A stretch of 7,865 bases of DNA from the NCBI GenBank assembly GCA_003819755.1, contig RPQK01000338.1:1-7865 (forward strand), given 5' to 3'. This DNA is from Acidobacteriota bacterium (lineage in GTDB: Bacteria; Acidobacteriota; UBA6911; RPQK01). Numbering within the stretch: the stretch's first letter is position 1; each line of letters opens with the position of its first letter. Shown in pieces: positions 1 to 5,686 of this stretch. The notes under the pieces are model-generated. The model ran no database searches. It was not told the origin of the DNA and saw only the letters and a program-made list of their open reading frames with translations. A program made the translations under genes and the position numbers.

Positions 1-84
1 GTTTCTTGCGGAGCGCGTCGGATGCGTGCCCCCAGCACGAATCGGTCTCGCTCCGGCACGCATCCGACGCGCTCCGCAAAAAAC
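1..84. repeat. Near-perfect long palindrome at window edge
   Basis: Positions 1-30 and 55-84 are reverse complements at 29 of 30 positions; the only mismatch is position 5 against 80. The core 25-bp arms are 6-30 and 55-79, with a 24-nt loop at 31-54. Transcribed from either strand it would form a very stable hairpin. It lies downstream of the sulfotransferase gene on that gene's strand. No run of T follows the stem in either direction, so it is not a textbook intrinsic terminator. It may continue beyond the window. It looks like a dispersed palindromic intergenic element, but copy number cannot be judged here. Confidence 0.85.
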
Positions 85-259
85 GCTGCGCTTGCGGCTC
101 TGTTCGATCCTGCTGGTTCCGAGATGTGTATAAAGTGATATACGCCTGAGCGCTGTTGCTGAGATTTGCCGCAAGGGCCGGACCTGTTGGAGTGCAGCGG
201 CAAGGACTTACGCTTATGGGCGGCCTTGCGCGACTCTGGAAGACGCCCGGTGTTTCTCT
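85..259. other. Intergenic stretch without a recognised gene
   Basis: This segment follows the sulfotransferase stop codon on the minus strand and runs to the edge palindrome. Short open frames on the plus strand begin here and run into the sulfotransferase gene; they resemble no family and I treat them as chance. A small AT-rich palindrome, GTATA/TATAC with a 6-nt spacer, sits at 128-143 and stands out from the GC-rich surroundings. It could be part of a promoter or operator for a gene to the left of the window, but nothing confirms this. Confidence 0.4.
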
Positions 260-871
260 TCACCCCTTGCGGTTACGGTACAGCTTCCGGTCAACAGCCT
301 CCGCCATTTTGCGGCAGTCCAGCTGCAGACCCAGGAACTGAGCGATCCTGTTCGCTTCCCTTTCCGGATTCTCAATCACATCGGAATAAGCAACGTGCAG
401 GACGTCGAAGTTCGGCTGGTGCTCCAACCACGATTTGACCTTGCGCATGTGCTCTTCGAAAAGAGCTGCGACTTCCGTGTCGTCGGCTGCGGCCGAGCGG
501 GTGCCTCGCCTGTCAAGCATCTTGTTTTGCGAGGCCACTACTTCTCCCACGGCCCGGTTCATAAAGACAACCCGGTACCGGTACGAAGCAGGCAGATCCT
601 TCAGGAAGTGAGATACGATCTTGATCCCACGCCCCTCATACTGCTTCAGCCAGGTTTGGTCGCTGTCTTTGGGCAACTGCTTCACCCGCTCGAGCTCATA
701 GTAGCCCTTGGGATTATCCTCATCGGCGGTGCGCACCTGGTCTGTGATCACCTCAATCCCGCCGGCTTCAAGCATCGTCATGGCCATCGAGGTGCCCGAC
801 CGGGGCAAGCCGGAGACCACTATGATCGCCTGGCCATTTTCCGTATCAGCTCTTTTCAAGAATCCGAACAA
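260..871 (-). CDS. Sulfotransferase family protein (PAPS-dependent type)
   Basis: A 203-residue P-loop protein of the sulfotransferase superfamily, which moves the sulfuryl group of PAPS to a hydroxyl or amine acceptor. The 5'-phosphosulfate-binding loop is GLPRSGTS at residues 21-28, just after a hydrophobic beta strand. NPKGYYE at 53-59 matches a segment common in bacterial members. The 3'-phosphate-binding region is around RYRVVFMNR at 98-106, continuing to VVASQ at 111-115. A late ENPEREANRIAQFLGL segment (167-182) and a C-terminal LYRNR (197-201) are also typical of the group. No signal peptide or membrane segment is visible, so it is probably cytoplasmic. It is short for the superfamily but appears complete. 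The start is TTG, supported by GGGAGG (879-884) seven bases upstream. It lies 50 bp downstream of the Sat-CysC gene on the same strand, which makes PAPS, so co-transcription is likely. The acceptor is unknown. Confidence 0.85.
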   Translation of the reverse strand: MFGFLKRADTENGQAIIVVSGLPRSGTSMAMTMLEAGGIEVITDQVRTADEDNPKGYYELERVKQLPKDSDQTWLKQYEGRGIKIVSHFLKDLPASYRYRVVFMNRAVGEVVASQNKMLDRRGTRSAAADDTEVAALFEEHMRKVKSWLEHQPNFDVLHVAYSDVIENPEREANRIAQFLGLQLDCRKMAEAVDRKLYRNRKG

Positions 872-878
872 CGTCTTT

Positions 879-884
879 CCTCCC
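879..884 (-). promoter_or_regulatory. Strong Shine-Dalgarno deciding a TTG start
   Basis: On the minus strand GGGAGG lies 7 nt before the TTG codon at 871-869 of the sulfotransferase gene. No ATG or GTG has comparable support, so this site fixes the rare TTG start. It also shows the downstream gene is translated independently rather than by stop-start coupling. Confidence 0.75.
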
Positions 885-921
885 TCGGGGCGAACAACTC
901 AGGACAGAGAATCACGAGCTT

Positions 922-2832
922 TCAATGCTGCCCGCCTCCGGCGGCAGCCACTTCCACACGTGTCTCCGTGACGGCCTTGCTTTCGCCGCTCTCGTCCTCG
1001 ACCCCAGTTTCCGTCCAGGAGTAGTCCTCGCTCTTGACCAGCCCCTGTGCCAGAAGATACCGGAGAATGGCACAGGCATTTTCTTCGGCTGTCCGGCCGA
1101 CGGTCTCTAGCCGGATCTCGGGATTGGCAGGCGGCTCATACGGGTCGTCTATTCCGGTGAAGCCTTTGATTTCACCCTGCCTGGCCTTCGCATACATCCC
1201 TTTGATGTCGCGTTCCTCGCAAACCGACAGCGGAGTGTCGATGAACACTTCGACGAAATGATGAGTTCCCACCATGTTGCGCACTTCATTGCGCGTGGAT
1301 CGGTAGGGGCTGACAGCCGCGCAGATCACGGCACCGCCGTGCCGCACGATTTCGGAGGCGACGAAACCTATCCTGCGGATGTTCGTATCCCGATCTTCCT
1401 TGTCAAATCCCAACCCTTTCGAGAGGTGGGTTCTGACAACGTCGCCATCCAGAACGCTGACGGAGCGGCCGTGTTCCTCCAGCAATACCGTCAGGATGTC
1501 GGCGGTGGTCGTCTTGCCTGCTCCACTGAGTCCCGTAAACCAGACGCAGAAGCCCTGGCGATGACGCGGTGGATATTTCTCGGCAAGAATGTTGGCGACC
1601 TCAGGGCGCGTGAACCAGTCGGGCAAAGGCTTGCCGTTATTGAGGTAGAGCTGCCGCACCTCCGTACCGGAGATCGACGCGGCCTTTTCCGTGGGAGGAA
1701 CCTGGTTGATCTCCACGTAACGCCGCTGGCGCGGGAGGTAGGTCAGTTCCTGAAAAGGAATGATGGAAATCCCGAGCTCAGGCCCCAACTCCTCCAGGAT
1801 CTCTTGGGCGGCATACGGCTCGTAGAACGGCTTTCCGGTAGAATCGACCCCGGGGCTGGCGTGATCACGGCCGACGATGAAGTGGTTCGCCCCGTAATTG
1901 CGGCGGATGAGGGCGTGCCAGACGGCCTCTCGAGGTCCGGCCATCCTCATGGCAAGCGGAAGGAGGGAAAGCAGGATCCGGTCGGGATTGAAGTACCGGC
2001 CGGCCAGGACCTTGTACGTGCGCACCCGGGTGAAATGGTCAACATCACCCGGCTTCGTCATCCCCACAACCGGGTGCAGAAGAAGCACTCCGTCCACCTG
2101 CTCGACGGCTCGCTTTGTTAATTCTTCATGCACACGGTGTAGCGGGTTTCTGGTCTGGAACGCGACAACGTTCGTTCGACCGCGCCGGCTAAACTCGGCA
2201 CGAGTCTGTTGAGGCGTCAGGCGAAGTTCGCGGAAATCGTAGTGGTGCGGCAGGTTGATTATTTTCATGGGTCCCGAGATGTTCCATTCGCCCCAGCCAT
2301 TCATCTCGGTGACAAGCGGATGCCGCAGATCTCGCGTTCCGAAGACTTTTTCGGCTGTCTTGACCCGGTCCCATCGGTAGATTTCCTCGACCGTCATCAC
2401 GCCCAGGACGTTGTTCTTCTGGTCTCGCAGCGCGACTCTGCCGTCGAGATGCAGTCTTTCCTTCTCGTTGACCGGAAGGCAAACCGGTATCGGGAAGATG
2501 GCCCCGTTTTCCAGGCGCATCTCCTCGACGACTCGTTCACAGTCCCGGCTCCCCATGAAGCGGTCAAGCGGCGAAAAGGCGCCAGTGGCGAGTAGTTCCA
2601 GATCCGCCACAGCCCGCTGTGAGAGCTGCACTGACGGCAGCTTGGGGACTTCTCTTCGTAGACTTTCCGCTTCTTCGTGTTCTACACAAAGATTGATCAA
2701 TTTTTCTCCATACGGTGCGATCAGCAAGTTGGACCTCACATTCAGTATTTCAGTGTTGTTGACGCGACTGTGGCTGCCTCGCGTTGGGCTGAAAGGATTT
2801 GTCGTGGAATAGTCTAGCCTGAGAGCGAACAC
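922..2832 (-). CDS. Bifunctional ATP sulfurylase / APS kinase (Sat-CysC fusion)
   Basis: Converts sulfate and ATP to APS, then phosphorylates APS to PAPS. In the longest frame (636 aa) the sulfurylase spans about residues 34-420: QTRNPLHRVH (226-235) is the nucleotide-binding QxRN/HxxH motif, HPVVGMTKPGDVDHFTRVR (253-271) resembles the fungal-type enzyme, GRDHASPG (321-328) is the second active-site loop, and ISGTEVR is at 387-393. The APS kinase spans about 426-602 with an intact Walker A loop GLSGAGKT (434-441), LDGD (461-464), GFDKEDRDTNIRR (475-487) and DPYEPP (563-568). In fungal enzymes the equivalent domain is a degenerate regulatory one; here the P-loop is intact, so both activities are likely. 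An acidic low-complexity tail (about 606-636) follows. The start is unresolved. The coordinates show the longest frame, from a GTG at 2832 with GAGAGG too close to it. Family similarity begins near residue 34, so GTG at 2739 is quite possible, though it has no clear Shine-Dalgarno. Probable operon with the sulfotransferase. Confidence 0.95.
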   Translation of the reverse strand: MFALRLDYSTTNPFSPTRGSHSRVNNTEILNVRSNLLIAPYGEKLINLCVEHEEAESLRREVPKLPSVQLSQRAVADLELLATGAFSPLDRFMGSRDCERVVEEMRLENGAIFPIPVCLPVNEKERLHLDGRVALRDQKNNVLGVMTVEEIYRWDRVKTAEKVFGTRDLRHPLVTEMNGWGEWNISGPMKIINLPHHYDFRELRLTPQQTRAEFSRRGRTNVVAFQTRNPLHRVHEELTKRAVEQVDGVLLLHPVVGMTKPGDVDHFTRVRTYKVLAGRYFNPDRILLSLLPLAMRMAGPREAVWHALIRRNYGANHFIVGRDHASPGVDSTGKPFYEPYAAQEILEELGPELGISIIPFQELTYLPRQRRYVEINQVPPTEKAASISGTEVRQLYLNNGKPLPDWFTRPEVANILAEKYPPRHRQGFCVWFTGLSGAGKTTTADILTVLLEEHGRSVSVLDGDVVRTHLSKGLGFDKEDRDTNIRRIGFVASEIVRHGGAVICAAVSPYRSTRNEVRNMVGTHHFVEVFIDTPLSVCEERDIKGMYAKARQGEIKGFTGIDDPYEPPANPEIRLETVGRTAEENACAILRYLLAQGLVKSEDYSWTETGVEDESGESKAVTETRVEVAAAGGGQH

Positions 2833-2917
2833 CGCCTCTCAGCAGATGATTCGACGTTTGCGGCATTCGGTGGGTTTTTTGCGACGGTGAGCGAGATGGA
2901 GCGGGGCGACCTGTCGT
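2833..2917 (-). promoter_or_regulatory. Short leader upstream of the Sat-CysC gene
   Basis: This is the only unique sequence between the Sat-CysC gene and the large inverted repeat, so any promoter private to the sulfation genes must lie here or inside the repeat. A run of six A residues flanked by GC-rich sequence occurs at about 2875-2880 on the minus strand. I see no convincing -35/-10 pair and no known sulfur-responsive riboswitch. Confidence 0.3.
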
Positions 2918-3138
2918 AGGAGAGCTTGCACAATCGTGAGGGCGAGGAGCTTTTATCGTGGCCGGACTCTCCAGAGTCCGGCAGCCGGACTGAAAGTCCG
3001 GCGAAAACAAAAAGCCTCCTCCTCCCTTGCCCGGCTGCAACTTTCCCTTTTGGGCCGGACCTCAGGCCCGGCTGCCGGACTCTGGAGAGTCCGGCCACGA
3101 TAAAAGCTCCTCGCCCTCACGATTGTGCAAGCTCTCCT
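2918..3138. repeat. 71-bp perfect inverted repeat with nested hairpins
   Basis: Arms 2918-2988 and 3068-3138 are exact reverse complements over 71 bp, separated by 79 nt. Four smaller GCCGGAC-type hairpins lie inside: 2961-2982, 2984-3002, 3054-3072 (imperfect) and 3074-3095. The outer two belong to the arms and the inner two to the loop, so the block is symmetric in layout. The left-hand minus-strand gene starts 86 bp away and the right-hand gene stops 11 bp away (3150). I see no clear target-site duplication and no coding capacity. It could be a non-autonomous mobile element, a dispersed repeat, or two copies of one repeat in opposite orientation. As RNA it would be a very strong structure between two same-strand genes. 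Confidence 0.9.
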
Positions 3139-3149
3139 GCGTTTCTTTA

Positions 3150-5435
3150 TCAGTCTTCGGACGGCTGGCCTTCGACTGCGGCCAGGAACTCGCCTGCCGA
3201 GTCGCCAAAGACGACGAAGCTGACGACCGGGACGTTGCTCGACACCTTCAGATGTCCTCCGACCTGTTCGAAGCCCGGACCGAACCACGTCGAACCATTC
3301 AGAAGGTCAACCAGCCGTTGCCCCGGCTGGAGGCTGACCGTCTTTTCGCCTGACGGTTGCCCGTTCCTGGTCCAGGCCCGCACGGTCACGGTTGCCGGAC
3401 CGCTGTTCGGGTTCATCACCGTAAGACCGGTGAAAAGGGCTTCGGCCATGGACTGAGCGACCTGAAGGTAGAGGGTTTCAACCAGCGGCTCGCGCCACAT
3501 CGGTAGAGTTGATGCGGTTTTTCCGCGCGTGCCGGTAAAGGTCGCAGTTCCGAGGAGGGTCCCCGAGACAGAAGCAGAGGAATTCACATCAACTACCACA
3601 TAGCCGGTCAGGAAGCGCTCCTCTGCGGGAATAGCAGCAATCCCCAGGATCTCGGAGAGCCGCACCAGCTTCAGACCCTGGCCGGGTACTGTTACGGTGC
3701 CGCTGCCTCGAACCAGCCCCTGATCGCTGTGGATCGTGAAGGTCGCCTGGACGTGTTCGGGACGCGGATTGATCAGGCGGAGCTCTGTATCCTCTCCTTC
3801 GCGGCCAACTATGTAGTGAGGTATCCAGAGTTTTTGAGCAGGGGCGACCGCCTGGGCACCGGCCGAGGTATAGCTTTGAGAGTTCGCTATTAACTGGACG
3901 CCCTGAACGGGAACGTCGGATGTCATTCTCAGATAATGGCCGTTGCTGAGCAGATCCACCGCAAGAAGGCTGGGAAGGGACCCGAGGTGAGACGCGCCGG
4001 GCGGCAAATGGAGCGAGGCGGTCTTTATCTGGGTACCAGATGGGTCCATCAGATAGAAGGAGAGCCGTGCGGGACTAATGGCATCAGTATTGGTCAGGAA
4101 GTAGAAAGTCTTTCCGTTTCTATCCAACTGCGCGAACGGGAAGAAAAGCTCCGTCCCGGACACCGGTTTGCCGCCGACTCCATCCAACTGATTGGGCTGG
4201 CCCCGGCCGATCATGAAGAAACCGCGCACTGCTGAGTTGTCGGCGTGCGCCGTGAGCGAAACGGCATCCGGGCTGTCGGGCGTTACGGCGTCAGCGAGAA
4301 AAGCATCCTGGGCCTGAGGTTGGAACACCGAGCTCTTCACGAGTTGCTCGCTGCCGGCGCTGTTTACCGCGGCAATCTGGAGAGTATCGGCCTGACTGGA
4401 GTTGTTCAGAACGGCGACTCCGATGAAACTGTTGTCCACCATCGGGTCGACGCCGTTCAAACTGGCCGGCATGACCAGCTTGTCTTTTTTCTTCGTCACT
4501 TTTACCAGGACATCGTCGGTTGCCTGGGCGCTCTTGCTATCGCTTACCCGGAGCCGGAACGCCAGGTAAATGTCCTGAGAGACCGTGGGCGCGACGAACT
4601 GGAGTGTTGGTGTGTCTGTGGCCGCCAGGTTGACACTGGGCCCGTCGATCTGCGACCAGAAGAAAGTGATCGGGTCCGAATCCGGGTCGCTGCCGGAGCC
4701 GGAAAGGGTGACAGAGCTGCCGGACGGCACGAAGCGGTCGGGTCCGGCGTTGACGGTCGGGGGGCTGTTGACATCCACGATCACGTTGACCTCGTCGGTC
4801 GCACTCCCGCCCCTGCCGTCGATGACGGTGAGCCGGAAAACGAGGCTCGCATCCGCGGTAACAGAAGGAGCGGTGAAGGTAACAATCGCCGCCGACCCGC
4901 TACCGATATCCACAGCGGGACCGCTCATCTGGACCCACGACCGCGTCAGGCTGTCTCCGTCCGGGTCCAAGGAACTGCAGCGCAGGGTGACTAAGCTCCC
5001 TGGTACCACCTTCTGATCGCCCCCGGCATTGGCGATGGGGAACTGGTTGGTCGGCGGTGGCGGTGGTGGTGGTGGTGGTGGTGGAGGTGGTGGAGGTGGT
5101 GGAGGTGGAGGTGGAGGTGGCGGTCCAGTTGGCACCACCGCCTGCACCTCGTTGGACTTCCCGCTCTCCAAACCGCCGGTGTTGACAGCGCTTACCGCGT
5201 AGTAGTAAGTGGCGCCGCCAACAACTGTAGAATCGAGAAATGACGCCGAAGGGTGCGGAGTCGAGTTGAGCCGATTATAGTTCGAGCCAGGAGTCTGAGT
5301 CCTGTAAACCCAGTATCCGGCCAGGTCTGCCTCCGTATTCGGATCCCACGCAAGCGACACGCTCGCGCCGAGCAGCGGTCTGGACACCAGGATGGTGATT
5401 AGCAAGAAGCGGGTCAAAAAACTACCAGTTGCCAC
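3150..5435 (-). CDS. Secreted Fn3 / polyproline / PKD-like repeat protein
   Basis: A 761-residue exported protein of unknown function. Residues 1-24 form a signal peptide with a hydrophobic core and probable cleavage after LLGA. An Fn3-type domain spans about 25-101 (SLAWDPNTEADLAGYWVYR, then TYYYAVSAVN). A hinge of 24 consecutive prolines follows at 105-128. Two PKD-like beta-sandwich domains lie at about 133-221 and 224-313, each with an NAGxD start, a DPDxD segment and a FRLxVxD segment. Residues 320-761 match no family I can name but show four internal repeats, beginning near prolines 323, 433, 539 and 645. There is no catalytic motif, no C-terminal anchor and no sorting signal, so a structural or adhesive role is an inference only. 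The start is GTG, fixed by GGGGAGG seven bases upstream. The gene ends 11 bp before the large inverted repeat, which may insulate it from the Sat-CysC gene downstream. Confidence 0.85.
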   Translation of the reverse strand: MATGSFLTRFLLITILVSRPLLGASVSLAWDPNTEADLAGYWVYRTQTPGSNYNRLNSTPHPSASFLDSTVVGGATYYYAVSAVNTGGLESGKSNEVQAVVPTGPPPPPPPPPPPPPPPPPPPPPPPPTNQFPIANAGGDQKVVPGSLVTLRCSSLDPDGDSLTRSWVQMSGPAVDIGSGSAAIVTFTAPSVTADASLVFRLTVIDGRGGSATDEVNVIVDVNSPPTVNAGPDRFVPSGSSVTLSGSGSDPDSDPITFFWSQIDGPSVNLAATDTPTLQFVAPTVSQDIYLAFRLRVSDSKSAQATDDVLVKVTKKKDKLVMPASLNGVDPMVDNSFIGVAVLNNSSQADTLQIAAVNSAGSEQLVKSSVFQPQAQDAFLADAVTPDSPDAVSLTAHADNSAVRGFFMIGRGQPNQLDGVGGKPVSGTELFFPFAQLDRNGKTFYFLTNTDAISPARLSFYLMDPSGTQIKTASLHLPPGASHLGSLPSLLAVDLLSNGHYLRMTSDVPVQGVQLIANSQSYTSAGAQAVAPAQKLWIPHYIVGREGEDTELRLINPRPEHVQATFTIHSDQGLVRGSGTVTVPGQGLKLVRLSEILGIAAIPAEERFLTGYVVVDVNSSASVSGTLLGTATFTGTRGKTASTLPMWREPLVETLYLQVAQSMAEALFTGLTVMNPNSGPATVTVRAWTRNGQPSGEKTVSLQPGQRLVDLLNGSTWFGPGFEQVGGHLKVSSNVPVVSFVVFGDSAGEFLAAVEGQPSED
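3472..4472 (-). repeat. Region coding four tandem protein repeats of about 106 residues
   Basis: Within the secreted protein the same order of elements recurs four times. Each unit opens with a hydrophobic strand and proline (LVMP, LFFP, LWIP, STLP; prolines 323, 433, 539, 645, spacings 110, 106, 106). An N-rich strand follows (AVLNNSS, FLTNTDA, RLINPRP, TVMNPNS). Each unit then closes with a strand ending in a small-residue motif (AVRGFFMIG, PVQGVQLIA, SVSGTLLGT, PVVSFVVFG). Sequence identity is low, so this is a structural repeat by eye rather than a DNA repeat. The block given runs from the first repeat proline to just before the last closing motifs and is approximate; the fourth unit continues to about 3198. 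Confidence 0.6.
5052..5123 (-). repeat. Proline-codon microsatellite (24 codons)
   Basis: Seventy-two bases coding 24 consecutive prolines, almost all CCA or CCT, with CCG only near the two ends. On the plus strand it reads as GGT/GGA triplets with an uninterrupted GGT run in the middle. It forms the hinge between the Fn3 and PKD-like domains. Because the unit is three bases, slippage would lengthen or shorten the hinge without breaking the frame. Confidence 0.95.
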
Positions 5436-5442
5436 GTATTAA

Positions 5443-5449
5443 CCTCCCC
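5443..5449 (-). promoter_or_regulatory. Strong Shine-Dalgarno deciding a GTG start
   Basis: On the minus strand GGGGAGG lies 7 nt before the GTG at 5435-5433. The signal peptide begins directly after this codon, which supports the GTG as the true start of the secreted protein. Confidence 0.8.
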
Positions 5450-5512
5450 GGGCAAATAACCCGGTAAAGCTTTTACCCTTCATGGCACAAGCGAGAGTGT
5501 GACGCTGGTCAC
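5448..5512 (-). promoter_or_regulatory. Structured 5' leader of the secreted-protein gene
   Basis: Three hairpins can be drawn just upstream of the ribosome binding site. CCGGG/CCCGG with a 7-nt loop (5448-5464) abuts the Shine-Dalgarno. GGTAAA/TTTACC with a 3-nt loop (5463-5477) shares two bases with it, so the two may compete. GTGAC/GTCAC with a 4-nt loop lies at 5499-5512. Such a leader could modulate translation. I compared it by eye with the c-di-GMP-I riboswitch and found no match, so the function is open. Confidence 0.35.
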
Positions 5513-5570
5513 CGGCTGAGAATGGGAGAGCAGGAAGTCAGGGACGGATTTGGATTTGCCGGGCACCGGT

Positions 5571-5630
5571 TTCCGCCGGGAGCGGGGGCATCCTGCCCGC
5601 ACCCGTGGCCGCGGGCGTCCCTCCGGGACT
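5571..5630. repeat. GC-rich dispersed-type intergenic repeat
   Basis: This segment contains GCGGG/CCCGC (5582-5586 and 5596-5600, 9-nt loop) and then a related GCGGGCGTCC block at 5611-5620, like two degenerate copies of one unit. The style resembles short palindromic elements scattered between genes in some Acidobacteriota; that comparison is from memory. It lies between the divergent secreted-protein and oxidoreductase genes. Confidence 0.4.
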
Positions 5631-5686
5631 CCAAAATTGTAATTCTGATCTTGATCCCTTGATGCGGGTGTGATTCCTTGGATTTC

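Noticed and set aside
1..84. Intrinsic transcription terminator
   Set aside because: The stem is long enough but no T-rich run follows it on either strand.
395..1024. Plus-strand open frame (about 209 codons) opposite the sulfotransferase
   Set aside because: It is antisense to the PAPS-binding motifs and spans two genes of the minus-strand pair, so it is a chance frame.
1258..2121. Long plus-strand open frame (about 287 codons) opposite the sulfurylase
   Set aside because: It lies wholly antisense to a gene with unmistakable catalytic motifs, and its product resembles no family. GC-rich genes often keep antisense frames open.
2918..3138. Classical insertion sequence or MITE with target-site duplication
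   Set aside because: There is no transposase, and the bases directly outside the arms do not form a convincing direct repeat, so I call it only an inverted repeat.
4245..4994. Plus-strand open frame (about 249 codons) opposite the PKD-like region
   Set aside because: It is antisense to the secreted protein, rich in Arg, Gly and Val as expected from a complementary strand, and has no recognisable domain.
5436..5560. c-di-GMP-I (GEMM) riboswitch
   Set aside because: Such switches often precede secreted-protein genes, but I could not find the conserved GCAAA-type core or the paired helices at the right spacing.
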